From the NCBI GenBank assembly GCA_002359095.1, contig DEQD01000038.1:1-64000 (forward strand): 64,000 nt of DNA, in the 5' to 3' direction. Of this stretch, positions 54,051-63,538 are shown one piece after another. Source of the DNA: Caryophanales bacterium UBA3375. GTDB taxonomy: Bacteria; Bacillota_I; Bacilli_A; UBA3375. Positions within the stretch are counted from its first letter, which is position 1; every line of letters starts with the position of its first letter. The notes under the pieces are model-generated. The model saw only the letters and a program-made list of their open reading frames with translations. It made no database searches and had not been told where the DNA came from. Both the position numbers and the translations under genes were made by a program.

Positions 54051-55439
54051 CTAATATTCACAATTTCTCGTAGTGCGAGGGAATGGGATAACATCTCTAA
54101 TGTTTTCCATTCCAGTAACATACATTACTAGACGTTCAAACCCCAAACCAAATCCTGCGTGATCTACACCACCAAATTCACGTAATTGTAAATACCATTC
54201 ATATTCATCTTTATCTAAATTAAAGATATCCATTTTTTCTAATAATACATCATAACGCACTTCACGTTGTGAACCTCCAATTAATTCCCCAATTCCTGGA
54301 ACTAATAAGTCAGTTGCTGCCACTGTTTTATTATCATCATTATCTTTCATATAAAAAGCCTTAAATTCTCGAGGATAATCAGTAACAAACACTGGCGCTT
54401 TAAAGATTTGTTCTGTTAAGTAACGTTCATGTTCTGTTGCTAAATCAATTCCCCACTCTACTGGATTTTCAAATTTTACACCTTTTTCATTTACTTCTTT
54501 AATTAATAAATCAATTGCTTCACTATAAGTTACACGTTCAAATTTAGCATTAACTAAATCTTCTAAACGACTAATGATATCAATTTCACTAACTGAGTTT
54601 AAAAACTCTAATTCTTTTTTACCATGTCTTAATACATAACTTACTACATCAATTAACATATCTTTAGCTAAAACAATAATATCATTAATATCAGCAAAAG
54701 CAATTTCAGGTTCTACCATCCAAAATTCGGCAGCATGACGTGTTGTATTTGAATTCTCTGCTCTAAACGTTGGACCAAAAGTATATACTTTACTAAAAGC
54801 AAGAGCATAAGCTTCTGCTACTAATTGTCCTGATACAGTTAAGTGTGTTTTTTTGTTAAAGAAATCGTTTTTGTAATCAAGTTCAACATTATTATTTGCA
54901 ATATAATCCATATCTATTGTTGTAACTTGAAACATTTCTCCAGCACCCTCAGCATCACTTGAAGTGATTAATGGAGCATGTAACATTACAAAACCATTTT
55001 TATTAAAAAACTCATGAATCGCATAACTTAAAAGTGATCTAATTCTAAATACAGCATTAAAGGTATTAGTACGAGCACGTAAATGTGCTTTTTCACGTAA
55101 AAATTCATAAGAATGTTTTTTTGGTTGTAATGGATAATCTTCACTACTATTAGCTAGCACATTAATACTAGTAGCTTCAATTTCAAAAGGTTGATTTTCT
55201 TTACCTGTTAAAATAACATTACCAATTATTTCAAAAGCACACCCTACATTTTGTTTTTCAATTTCTTCTTGATTATCTAATCCTTTATAAACAACTTGAA
55301 TTGTATCAAAACAAGTTCCATCATTTAACATGATGAAACTTACATTTTTACCATTTCTTTTATTTCTCATCCATCCATGGATGTTTACTTCCTTGTTTTC
55401 TAATTCCTTATATTTATTAACTAATTCTCTTATTTCCAT
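54051..55439 (-). CDS. asnS: Asparagine-tRNA ligase
   Basis: 462 aa, class IIb. OB-fold anticodon domain (residues 1-105, VNIHGWMRNKRNGKNVSFI). Motif 2 FRAENSNTTRHAAEFWMVEPE (about 220-240) and motif 3 GFGLGFERLVMYVTGM near the C-terminus. IGGSQREVRYD marks the AsnRS/AspRS group. SD AAGGA; own extended -10 promoter at 55461. Confidence 0.97.
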   Translation of the reverse strand: MEIRELVNKYKELENKEVNIHGWMRNKRNGKNVSFIMLNDGTCFDTIQVVYKGLDNQEEIEKQNVGCAFEIIGNVILTGKENQPFEIEATSINVLANSSEDYPLQPKKHSYEFLREKAHLRARTNTFNAVFRIRSLLSYAIHEFFNKNGFVMLHAPLITSSDAEGAGEMFQVTTIDMDYIANNNVELDYKNDFFNKKTHLTVSGQLVAEAYALAFSKVYTFGPTFRAENSNTTRHAAEFWMVEPEIAFADINDIIVLAKDMLIDVVSYVLRHGKKELEFLNSVSEIDIISRLEDLVNAKFERVTYSEAIDLLIKEVNEKGVKFENPVEWGIDLATEHERYLTEQIFKAPVFVTDYPREFKAFYMKDNDDNKTVAATDLLVPGIGELIGGSQREVRYDVLLEKMDIFNLDKDEYEWYLQLREFGGVDHAGFGLGFERLVMYVTGMENIRDVIPFPRTTRNCEY

Positions 55440-55460
55440 AATAATCCTTTATTTTTATAT

Positions 55461-55469
55461 ATTATACCA
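55461..55469 (-). promoter_or_regulatory. Extended -10 promoter of asnS
   Basis: The minus strand reads TGGTATAAT at 55469-55461, between ribF and asnS; start site near 55454, 15 nt before the asnS ATG. Confidence 0.6.
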
Positions 55470-55474
55470 AATTA

Positions 55475-56320
55475 TTATTTGCGTTTTTTAACTTGGTTTA
55501 TATCTTTTTTAATTTGTGATACTAATTCATTAACACTATCAAACTTTTGTTCATCGCGGATAAACTTAATTAATTCAACCGTTACTAATTTTCCATAAAT
55601 ATCTTGGTTAAAATCAATAATATGAGTTTCAATTGTTTTTTCTTCCCCATCAAATGTTGGTCTAGTACCGATATTAGTAACCCCTTTATAGGTTTTACCA
55701 TCAATATGTACTTTTGATTGATAAACACCATTTCTAAGTAAGTTATGGTGTTTATCTACCAAGAAGTTAATAGTCGGAATACCAATTTCACTACCTTTAC
55801 CATTACCTTTTACTACTAATTTAGTAATTTCATAAGGACGAGTTAACATTTCTCTAGCTTCTTTAATATCTCCATCTTTTAGTGCTTGACGAATACGACT
55901 ACTACTAATACGCTCACCTGTTCTTATCATTGTTTTAACAACTACTACATCAAAGTGTTTTTCTAAATCAGCTACACTTCCACTTGCTTTATATCCAAAT
56001 CTAAAATCTTCACCAGTAATGATTTGCTGTGGTTCAAATTCTTTTAAATAATTAATAAATTTAGATTTACTATCTTTTTTAATTGCTTTTAAATCAAAAA
56101 TTATAATATTAGGACAATATTGCTTTAATAATACAATCTTATCTTCAACTGGATATATATCTTGATCTTTAAAATTATTTAAAAATGTAATTATTAAATC
56201 ATTTTCATCTAATTGCGATAATATTTTTTGGTGTCCTTTATGGACTCCATCAAAATATCCTATCGCAATTTTATTATATTTATCTTTACTTTTAGTCATT
56301 TCATCTACGAACTTTAACAT
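55475..56320 (-). CDS. ribF: Bifunctional riboflavin kinase/FMN adenylyltransferase
   Basis: 281 aa. Adenylyltransferase half: IGYFDGVHKGHQKIL (about residues 19-33), EDFRFGYKASG and ISSSRIRQAL. Kinase half: GKGSEIGIPTINFLVD and NIGTRPTFDG. Makes FMN and FAD, needed by trxB. About 30 aa shorter than Bacillus RibF. Follows truB by 16 nt as in most Firmicutes. Confidence 0.96.
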   Translation of the reverse strand: MLKFVDEMTKSKDKYNKIAIGYFDGVHKGHQKILSQLDENDLIITFLNNFKDQDIYPVEDKIVLLKQYCPNIIIFDLKAIKKDSKSKFINYLKEFEPQQIITGEDFRFGYKASGSVADLEKHFDVVVVKTMIRTGERISSSRIRQALKDGDIKEAREMLTRPYEITKLVVKGNGKGSEIGIPTINFLVDKHHNLLRNGVYQSKVHIDGKTYKGVTNIGTRPTFDGEEKTIETHIIDFNQDIYGKLVTVELIKFIRDEQKFDSVNELVSQIKKDINQVKKRK

Positions 56321-56336
56321 AATACCCCTTTTACAT

Positions 56337-57182
56337 TTATAACATTAAGATTGGTTTAGCAAAATTATCTTGATACTTATCATATAAACCAATTGCTTGA
56401 TTTTCTTCATCGACAAATAGAATTGGAAATTCATCATTTTCAATTTTGATTTTACCACCATTTTTAATATTCTTACTGCTTGTTTGTTTAACTTTATATT
56501 TTTCTTTTAGATAATCATCTATTTTAATTAGTTTATCATAATTAATATTATTTATCTTAGTAGCTTGATTTATTTTAAATCCATCAGTACTAACACGCTC
56601 TAGTTCACTCATTGTTGCTATGATATTTAACTTATTACATATATCTTGAATTAAACTTCTAATATATGTACCTTTACTAACACTTACTTTAAAACTAAAT
56701 TCTTTATCATTTACTGCTAATAAATCAATTTCATCAATATTAATTAATTGTGGTTTTAATTCTACTTCAATTCCTTTTCGTGCTAATTCATATGCTTTTT
56801 TACCATTTATTTTCTTAGCACTATACATTGGTGGAATTTGAGTACTTTCTCCTAAAAAAGATGTTAATACTTTAGTAATATCTTCTTTTTTAGGCATAAC
56901 TTCTTCTTTAGTTTCTACTACATTTCCAGTTATATCATAAGTATCAGTTTTAGTTCCAATTAAAACTTTAGCAATATATGTTTTTTGTGCTTTAGGAAGT
57001 AATGGTAATAATTTAGTTCCTTGATTTACACCTATTACTAATAAACCTGTTGCTAGTGGATCTAATGTTCCACTATGTCCTACTTTTTTAGTCCCTAATG
57101 TCTTTTTAACTTGATGTACTACATCATATGATGTTAATCCTTTTGGTTTATTTACAAGAAGTATTCCACTATTTGTTAACAC
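56337..57182 (-). CDS. truB: tRNA pseudouridine(55) synthase TruB
   Basis: 281 aa. Catalytic Asp in GHSGTLDPLATGLL (about residue 41); LLVNKPKGLTSYDVV at the N-terminus; SKGTYIRSLIQDI; C-terminal PUA-like part. Its start overlaps yitT by 14 nt. rbfA, which often precedes it, is absent. Confidence 0.96.
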   Translation of the reverse strand: MLTNSGILLVNKPKGLTSYDVVHQVKKTLGTKKVGHSGTLDPLATGLLVIGVNQGTKLLPLLPKAQKTYIAKVLIGTKTDTYDITGNVVETKEEVMPKKEDITKVLTSFLGESTQIPPMYSAKKINGKKAYELARKGIEVELKPQLINIDEIDLLAVNDKEFSFKVSVSKGTYIRSLIQDICNKLNIIATMSELERVSTDGFKINQATKINNINYDKLIKIDDYLKEKYKVKQTSSKNIKNGGKIKIENDEFPILFVDEENQAIGLYDKYQDNFAKPILML

Positions 57183-58023
57183 GATAATTCCCTAACACAT
57201 CATAAGTTTTATTAGCAAAGACAAAGACATTAGGATTAATATCATAGATATCTTCTTTTAACATCGCAAATTGAACTACATTTAATACTACCATAATAAC
57301 TTCTTTATCTTTATGAGTATAACCACCTTCTACACTAGTAAAGATTGATGTTCCACGTCCTAGTTTATTATGAATATATTCATCAACTGAATCTAAATCA
57401 GTACCTATAATCCAGACAGTTAATTTTTTATTATTTGTATAAAATACATTAAGTATTAATTCCCTTACGACAATAAAGATAATTGAATATAGCGCAGTCT
57501 CAATCCCATAAATAGCTGCTGAGATTAATACTATCATTACATTGATTGGTAAATTAATATAAGAAAAAGGAATAGCATACTTTTTAAATAAGTATAAACA
57601 ATAAAAATCAAACCCTCCACTACTAGATCCTATTTTAAGTAAACCACCTAAAGCAAATCCCATAATTGATGCGGCAAACATACAATTAACAATGCGGTCA
57701 TCAGTAAAAGATACATTTAGGTTTAAAGCTGGAATAATTTCCGTAGTTAGTGTTACTACCATTACACTAATTAATGAATATAGTGTAAATCTTTTCCCTA
57801 ATTTTAAATAAGATAAGATAATTCCTGGTATATTTAAGATTAAATAAACATACCCAAATCCTACATCTAACTGTCTTGATACTAATTGGGCAACCCCAGT
57901 TAGTCCTAAAGATATTAAGTTAGATGGTTCTAGGAAAAATACAATCCCAAATGCAAATATCAAACTTAAAATAATTGTTGATAAAATATTAAACCACATA
58001 GAGGTTTTCTTGATTTTTATCAC
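57169..58023 (-). CDS. YitT family membrane protein (DUF2179)
   Basis: 284 aa. Five to six membrane segments in residues 8-190, then a soluble DUF2179 domain (WIIGTDLDSVDEYIHNKLGRGTSIF, MVVLNVVQFAML). The GTG at 58023 is chosen because GGGAG lies five bases upstream; the ATG at 58035 would swallow that SD. Function of the family is unknown; transport is suspected. Confidence 0.85.
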   Translation of the reverse strand: MIKIKKTSMWFNILSTIILSLIFAFGIVFFLEPSNLISLGLTGVAQLVSRQLDVGFGYVYLILNIPGIILSYLKLGKRFTLYSLISVMVVTLTTEIIPALNLNVSFTDDRIVNCMFAASIMGFALGGLLKIGSSSGGFDFYCLYLFKKYAIPFSYINLPINVMIVLISAAIYGIETALYSIIFIVVRELILNVFYTNNKKLTVWIIGTDLDSVDEYIHNKLGRGTSIFTSVEGGYTHKDKEVIMVVLNVVQFAMLKEDIYDINPNVFVFANKTYDVLGNYRVNK

Positions 58024-58043
58024 CGTTACTCCCATTCATTTAT

Positions 58044-58087
58044 ATTTTAACATTTTTCACCATAGTTAGGTAAAAGTCACTAACTAT
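58044..58087 (-). promoter_or_regulatory. Promoter region of yitT-truB-ribF with inverted repeat
   Basis: The minus strand has TGTTAAAAT at 58052-58044 (extended -10). Upstream, atagtta and taactat (58062-58068, 58081-58087) form a 7-bp inverted repeat around the -35 zone, a possible operator. Confidence 0.4.
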
Positions 58088-58167
58088 AGGAAAAAATAGC
58101 CTATTTTTAATTAAATTTTATTAATTTCATTTTTCAAGTATTATTTTTCCCTAAATAAAATATGTTG

Positions 58168-58176
58168 TGGTATAAT
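58168..58176 (+). promoter_or_regulatory. Extended -10 promoter of the candidate sRNA
   Basis: TGGTATAAT, the same form as promoters of several genes in the window, with no ORF behind it. Start site predicted at about 58183. Confidence 0.65.
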
Positions 58177-58183
58177 AATTTTT

Positions 58184-58317
58184 GGTAGTAATTATTTACT
58201 ACACATACAACTTATATGTATTTATCCATAATAGAGATAGTAAGTGAAGACTCCTTCTTCTAAAAAAGCACCCCCTTCCCGTGCAACCTCTATTAAATTA
58301 TACTATCTCTATTTTTT
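58184..58317 (+). ncRNA. Candidate trans-acting small RNA with C-rich loops
   Basis: About 134 nt. A 5' hairpin (gtagta / tactac, 58185-58202) opens it. A 13-bp closing stem aatagagatagta / tactatctctatt (58230-58242, 58301-58313) runs into T6 (58312-58317). Inside lie two hairpins: gaaga/tcttc with loop CTCCT (58246-58260) and gcac/gtgc with loop CCCCTTCCC (58268-58284). Both loops are complementary to Shine-Dalgarno type sequences. No SRP, tmRNA, 6S or RNase P signature is present. The pattern recalls C-rich-loop regulators such as RNAIII or LhrC, by form only. Confidence 0.6.
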
Positions 58318-58344
58318 AAAAAGGCAGGAAATTTCTGCCTTTTT
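58318..58344. terminator. Bidirectional terminator, priA and sRNA
   Basis: A 10-bp stem (aaaaaggcag / ctgccttttt) with T/A runs on both sides, between the sRNA end and the priA stop codon. Confidence 0.8.
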
Positions 58345-58347
58345 TAT

Positions 58348-60195
58348 TTATAATAAAACAATACTACATCGTTTTGGTAAAATTCTTTTGATGTATTCAA
58401 AATCACCTTTTTTTCTTATTACAATCGGTATTTCACTAACATGTGAACGATTTGAGTGGTAAATATAATCACTATAGAAGTATTTAATTCCTTTTTTTCT
58501 TATATCATAAATAAATGATCCTACTTGATTTTTAACAGCATCATAACTAGAACCTTCGATATATACTTTTACCATTGGATAATAAGGAAATACTTGATAT
58601 CTTGATAAACTAGATAAAATATTTTCCATCATCACAGGATAACTATCTAACTTAATATCTTTTTTATCACTTTCAACAAGAACATTAATCTTTTTATTTG
58701 CATTAATAGAAATATTAGTCAAAACACTATACTCATTAACAAAACCTTCAATACTAAGCGGTCTAGTTATATACTTAGCACCAAATACATATACTTCATC
58801 AACATCGCTATAATCACGAGTATATTGGGCATTTACGATAATTTGATTATTTTCTTTAACTTGATAACCTCTATTGTTTAATTCTTGTTTTAACCACTCT
58901 TCACAAACATTAATATATTGTGTGTTTTTCATAAAACATCTATGACACGTTAAAGAAGCATTAATTGTTCCACACTCTAAACATCTTGATAATGGTTTTT
59001 CATCATATAGAAATACAAATAATTGCTTTTTATCACTGGTTGCTATTTTATCTAAAATATAATCATAACTACCTTTTACTTGAATATAGTTAAAATCAGG
59101 TTTAACCCTAGGTAATTTTACATTACCTAACTTAAAAACTTCTTTAATACTTGGTGTTAAAGAAGTTTTTAAAACGCTAACACCTTCTAAACAATCTAGT
59201 AGTAAGTTTAAATCATATTTAGGTTCTACTTTTCTTTTATAATTCATACTTTCTTGGTTTAGTAATATAACTTGACCTAAATTAGAAAACGGGAAAAATA
59301 AGCCTTTTTGTTCTGCTACTACTACTTGAATAACACCAGAGTTTAATCCACGATAAGTAAGTAATTGATCATTAATATTAATACCACTATGATATCTAGC
59401 AATATTAATATCTAAATCTTTTAATTGTTCAAACCAATAATCAACATCATAACTTGATGGAGCAATAATTAGTGTTTGTTTACCATCTTTGATATTGGCA
59501 TATATATTATCTATAATGACTTTTTCTACTTTTTTATCACGACCAATTATTAATCCATGATTTATCACTTTATCTACTTGGTATTCATTTTTCTTATAAT
59601 TAAGTTTGATGTTTTTATTATCAAACACTTCACTTTCTTCTACTACTTTATTTTTTACCAAAGTAGCTAACGAATTAATACTTAACCCTAATTCTTTAAT
59701 TTGTCCATATCCTAAACTTCCAGAAGAATATTCTAAAGCTTTAAGAATTTCTTCTTGCTTATTATTTATAGCTTTATACTCTTTACATTTATTTTTATTT
59801 AAAGTATATATCTTAGTATAAGTACCTTTTATATATGATAATGATAATACCATTCTTTCCGTAATAAATAAAGGAATTGCTGTTTCAAGGACTTTATTTC
59901 CAATAACAATTTGTAAAATCTTATTAAGAACACCATGTTGATATTTGTTAATTGTATTTTGTAGTACTATACTTTTAACTTTTTTATAATCTCTAGCACA
60001 CTCTGAGGGATTTTTAACCCTTTTTCTTAAAACAAAAGCTAATTCTTCTTTACTTCTATTAGCGTATGTTATTTTAACTATTGAGGAAAAATCAACTTTT
60101 TTATATAACTCATCATCTATTTCATAAGTATATACTCTACGATCTGGTCCTTTAAACATTATTAATATATCAACTACATACTTTCTTCCAGACAT
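58348..60195 (-). CDS. priA: Degenerate primosomal protein N' (PriA) without helicase motifs
   Basis: 615 aa against about 730-800 for PriA. The N-terminal DNA-3'-end-binding domain (residues 1-105) and overall plan are recognisable. At the Walker A place it has only TLIIAPSSYDVDYWFEQL, and no DEEH-type Walker B is visible (VILLNQESMNYKRKVEPKYD stands there). The zinc region keeps Cys in CLECG and CHRC (about 404-420), fewer than the usual eight. It probably cannot hydrolyse ATP and may serve only as a restart scaffold. Start overlaps the next gene by one base. Function inferred. Confidence 0.75.
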   Translation of the reverse strand: MSGRKYVVDILIMFKGPDRRVYTYEIDDELYKKVDFSSIVKITYANRSKEELAFVLRKRVKNPSECARDYKKVKSIVLQNTINKYQHGVLNKILQIVIGNKVLETAIPLFITERMVLSLSYIKGTYTKIYTLNKNKCKEYKAINNKQEEILKALEYSSGSLGYGQIKELGLSINSLATLVKNKVVEESEVFDNKNIKLNYKKNEYQVDKVINHGLIIGRDKKVEKVIIDNIYANIKDGKQTLIIAPSSYDVDYWFEQLKDLDINIARYHSGININDQLLTYRGLNSGVIQVVVAEQKGLFFPFSNLGQVILLNQESMNYKRKVEPKYDLNLLLDCLEGVSVLKTSLTPSIKEVFKLGNVKLPRVKPDFNYIQVKGSYDYILDKIATSDKKQLFVFLYDEKPLSRCLECGTINASLTCHRCFMKNTQYINVCEEWLKQELNNRGYQVKENNQIIVNAQYTRDYSDVDEVYVFGAKYITRPLSIEGFVNEYSVLTNISINANKKINVLVESDKKDIKLDSYPVMMENILSSLSRYQVFPYYPMVKVYIEGSSYDAVKNQVGSFIYDIRKKGIKYFYSDYIYHSNRSHVSEIPIVIRKKGDFEYIKRILPKRCSIVLL

Positions 60196-61415
60196 TATTT
60201 TACCACTTTTCTTAAAATACTATACTTAGGTAAATTTTTACCTAAGTTTAATTTTGTAATCATTAATGGATGATTAGCTCTTTTAATTTCATTATTATCT
60301 TGATCTAAAATAGTATCAATAGTTATACTAAAGTTTTCTTCATATGGACTAAGTACTTCTATCTCATCTCCTACTTCAAATAGATTACGTTGTTCTACTA
60401 CAACTAAATCATCTTCATTATCAATTACCATACCAACAAAATCATATCCTGTTGTTTTTTGATATTGTTCTTTATATATTTGTCCTTTTTTAGATAAATC
60501 TCCTGCTAAAGCACCAATATATGATAATCTACTTTCAGTTTTACTTAACTCATCAATCCATTCTTTCTTTATACTAAAGTTTTTAGGATCTTTAAAGTAT
60601 TCATCAATTGCTTGACGATATACTTTAGTTACACTAGCAACATAGTGATATGTTTTCATTCGACCTTCAACTTTAAGTGAATCTACACCTAATTCTAATA
60701 TTTTATCTAAATGTTTAATTACATTCATATCTTTTGCCGACATATTAAAATCAGGGTCATTTTCGCTAATGTTAACTTTAGCTAAACTATCATCACTATT
60801 TACTTCATATAATTCATAATCCCAACGACAAGATTGACAACATCCACCACGATTAGAATCACGACTAGTCATATGGTTAGATAATGTACATCTACCTGAA
60901 TAACTAGAACATACAGCTCCATGAATAAATATTTCAATTTCTAAATCTGTATTATCTACTATTTCTTTAATTTCTTCCATACTAAGTTCTCGTGCTAATA
61001 CAACACGACTAGCACCTAGTCGTTTATAAAAATTAACCGCTTCATAGTTAGTGATACTATGTTGTGTAGAAATATGAATTTCTATTTCTGGAGCTACTTC
61101 TTTACACATTTTAATATAAGCAGGATCTGATACTATAATCCCTTTAACTCCACATTTACTTAAATGTTTAACAAAATCTTTGAAACCTACTAAATTCTCT
61201 TGATGTGCATAAATATTAGTTGTTACATAAACATCAACATTGTACTCTCTTGCAAATTCACAACCTTCTTTAATATCATCTAAACTAAAGTTATCTGAAT
61301 TAGATCTAAGTCCATATTCATATCCACCTAAAAATACAGCATCAGCACCATATAAACAAGCTATTTTTAATTTATCTAAATTTCCTGCAGGAATTAATAA
61401 TTCTGGTTTATTCAC
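60195..61415 (-). CDS. trhP2: U32 peptidase-family tRNA hydroxylation protein TrhP2 (YrrO)
   Basis: 406 aa. U32 signature EIEIFIHGAVCSSYSGRCTLS with Cys cluster GGCCQSCRWDY. With TrhP1 it hydroxylates U34 of tRNAs toward 5-methoxyuridine, using prephenate-dependent chemistry in Bacillus and E. coli homologs. The chorismate mutase at 21.9 kb would supply prephenate. Follows trhP1 by 8 nt. Confidence 0.92.
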   Translation of the reverse strand: MNKPELLIPAGNLDKLKIACLYGADAVFLGGYEYGLRSNSDNFSLDDIKEGCEFAREYNVDVYVTTNIYAHQENLVGFKDFVKHLSKCGVKGIIVSDPAYIKMCKEVAPEIEIHISTQHSITNYEAVNFYKRLGASRVVLARELSMEEIKEIVDNTDLEIEIFIHGAVCSSYSGRCTLSNHMTSRDSNRGGCCQSCRWDYELYEVNSDDSLAKVNISENDPDFNMSAKDMNVIKHLDKILELGVDSLKVEGRMKTYHYVASVTKVYRQAIDEYFKDPKNFSIKKEWIDELSKTESRLSYIGALAGDLSKKGQIYKEQYQKTTGYDFVGMVIDNEDDLVVVEQRNLFEVGDEIEVLSPYEENFSITIDTILDQDNNEIKRANHPLMITKLNLGKNLPKYSILRKVVK

Positions 61416-61423
61416 TACTTCTC

Positions 61424-62326
61424 CTAGTATATTGTTTTTTTATAAAAAAATCCAGTCGAATAAGATTTATATGGTGCTATTTCATTAACTTGATTTAAAT
61501 ATGACTTTTTATTATCAATATAACTTTGTTTATCATTAATTAATTCATTATAAGCATTAATATATAATTCTAATATTTTATTAAAATCACTTGCTTTATA
61601 TAAATAACTATCTAATTTAACATAATCTAAATCTACATCAATTAAATCATCTAACTTATGAATCATACATAAATCATTACTTGATAAGATGTGAGTTCCT
61701 TGTTCATTTTCAATTACAGGATAATAAACGTCACGCTCATTATCATATAAACGATATTCTTTATTATCATCTAATTTAATATTAACTTCTTCTTGATAAT
61801 TAGTAAGTAATCTTCTAATTGATTGATACATATAGATTTGTCCATGGATACTAATTCCAACTTGACACTTCTTATAATCACATATTTCTTTAATTTCATT
61901 TAATGTAATTTCTTTTGCTAATTCAATCCCTAATAGATTTAAATCACTAGCAAACTCACTAAAGTATTTATTAGTAATTGTAGTTTCAGTACTATAAATA
62001 ATATCAAGATTAATATTTAATCTCTTAACCATTTCTACAATCCCTAAATCAGCTACAATAATCGTTTTTACACCAACACTAACTAACTGATTTAAATAGT
62101 TTTCTACATCCATCATTTCATGGTTATGAAATAGTTTATTAACATTAACAATAACTTCTTTATTAAATTTTTGTACCAATTCTTTAATTTCAGTAATACT
62201 AAAATCTGCACTACAGCGTAGTGCATATTTATTATTACCCACAATTACAGCTCCAATACATTCATGCTTACTAAGAAGCTTGAATGTATCTTCGTCTTTA
62301 TAAGGAACAACATTAAATTTCCACAT
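61424..62326 (-). CDS. trhP1: U32 peptidase-like TrhP1 (YrrN)
   Basis: 300 aa, a shorter U32 relative without the Cys cluster (VGISIHGQIYMYQSIRRLLTN at the signature place). Gene order trmR-trhP1-trhP2 equals Bacillus yrrM-yrrN-yrrO, which fixes the assignment. It overlaps trmR by 14 nt. Confidence 0.85.
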   Translation of the reverse strand: MWKFNVVPYKDEDTFKLLSKHECIGAVIVGNNKYALRCSADFSITEIKELVQKFNKEVIVNVNKLFHNHEMMDVENYLNQLVSVGVKTIIVADLGIVEMVKRLNINLDIIYSTETTITNKYFSEFASDLNLLGIELAKEITLNEIKEICDYKKCQVGISIHGQIYMYQSIRRLLTNYQEEVNIKLDDNKEYRLYDNERDVYYPVIENEQGTHILSSNDLCMIHKLDDLIDVDLDYVKLDSYLYKASDFNKILELYINAYNELINDKQSYIDNKKSYLNQVNEIAPYKSYSTGFFYKKTIY

Positions 62327-62918
62327 CTTTCTCCTTGTATAATATTCCTATTCCATCACCTTGTTCAATGATATCAAAACGATAACCATCTAAATTTTTG
62401 GCATAATTAATAAAATCATTAATCTTACGACTTAATTGACGCATATTTCTTGATTCTATTTCTTCTTGTTTTTTCTTAACTATACCATGAAAAAATAAAT
62501 TGTCAATTACTATAATCCCTCCTACTTTTAAATTAGGATTATATTTTTTTAAAAAGGCTTTATTTTGTGCTTTGGCTGCATCAAAATAAATAACGTCAAA
62601 TAATCCCCAATTTTGACTATTAACATGTAGTGCATCATCAAAAATAAGTTGAATTTGATTAGTTAAATCTAGTTTTTCTACTACTTCTTTAGCTATATTA
62701 TATCTAGATTCATCTCGTTCAATACTAATAATATCAGCATTAGTATGTTGATACATAAGTAATGCAGAATATCCAATCGCTGTACCTAATTCAAGTATAC
62801 GCTTAGGTTTAGCTTGATCTAATACTTTAAGTAGTACTTTAAGACCACCATCTTCAATAATAGGGATATTGTTTTTTATTCCATATGCTTTTAGCTCAGC
62901 TATTTTATCATCTAGCAT
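62313..62918 (-). CDS. trmR: tRNA 5-hydroxyuridine methyltransferase TrmR (YrrM)
   Basis: 201 aa, class I SAM methyltransferase. Motif I ILELGTAIGYSALLM (about residues 39-53), DVIYFDAAKAQNK (about 88) and GGIIVIDNLFFHG. Converts ho5U34 to mo5U34. First gene of the U34 modification operon. Confidence 0.9.
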   Translation of the reverse strand: MLDDKIAELKAYGIKNNIPIIEDGGLKVLLKVLDQAKPKRILELGTAIGYSALLMYQHTNADIISIERDESRYNIAKEVVEKLDLTNQIQLIFDDALHVNSQNWGLFDVIYFDAAKAQNKAFLKKYNPNLKVGGIIVIDNLFFHGIVKKKQEEIESRNMRQLSRKINDFINYAKNLDGYRFDIIEQGDGIGILYKEKDVEI

Positions 62919-62945
62919 TTAACTCCTAATTATATTAAAATAAAA

Positions 62946-63536
62946 TTAGCTTGCACTAATTTCATTTTCAATCATATCTTTAATTTTATTAACACTAACA
63001 TCATCTGTAGCACTATAAAAAATTATATTATCTTTATCTATTCCTAATTGGTTAATAATTTTATCTTCTTGTTTTTTACGTTTGCATTTAGCAATCTTAT
63101 CATATTTGGTTGCTATAATAACAAAAGGTATATTATGATAAGCTAAAAAATCAAACATTATTAAGTCATCTTGGGTTGGACCGACTTTAAAGTCTATTAA
63201 TAATAATGCTAATTTTAACTTATCACTACCTGATAAATAACCTTCAATCATATTACCAAAAGCTTCACGTTGTGTTTTACTTACTTTAGCATAACCATAT
63301 CCTGGTACATCCACAAACACTAAATTAGGATTAATATCATAGATATTTAGTGTTTGTGTTTTACCAGGAGTTTGAGAAGTATATGCTAATTTTTTGCGAT
63401 TAGTTATTTTGTTAATAAATGTGGATTTACCAACATTACTTCTACCTAATAAAACTATTTCAATTCCATCATGATCAGGAATATCTTCTACTTTAACACA
63501 ACTAGTTACGTATTTAGCATGTGTTACATCAAGCAT
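62946..63536 (-). CDS. engB: Ribosome biogenesis GTPase YsxC/EngB
   Basis: 196 aa. GRSNVGKST (G1, about residues 31-39), TPGKTQT (G2), DVPGYGYAK (G3, about 75) and ATKYDK (G4, about 142). Acts in 50S assembly. It lies 2 nt downstream of clpX, as ysxC follows lon/clpX in Bacillus. Confidence 0.96.
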   Translation of the reverse strand: MLDVTHAKYVTSCVKVEDIPDHDGIEIVLLGRSNVGKSTFINKITNRKKLAYTSQTPGKTQTLNIYDINPNLVFVDVPGYGYAKVSKTQREAFGNMIEGYLSGSDKLKLALLLIDFKVGPTQDDLIMFDFLAYHNIPFVIIATKYDKIAKCKRKKQEDKIINQLGIDKDNIIFYSATDDVSVNKIKDMIENEISAS

Positions 63537-63538
63537 AA

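Noticed and set aside
58184..58317. Known housekeeping RNA (SRP RNA, 6S, tmRNA, RNase P)
   Set aside because: Length and sequence lack the SRP GGAAGCA-type tetraloop region, the tmRNA tRNA-like ends and the RNase P core.
58244..58462. 72-codon plus-strand ORF (GTG start) over the sRNA and priA end
   Set aside because: It overlaps two hairpins, a terminator and the priA 3' end, and has no SD. The structure supports an RNA, not a protein.
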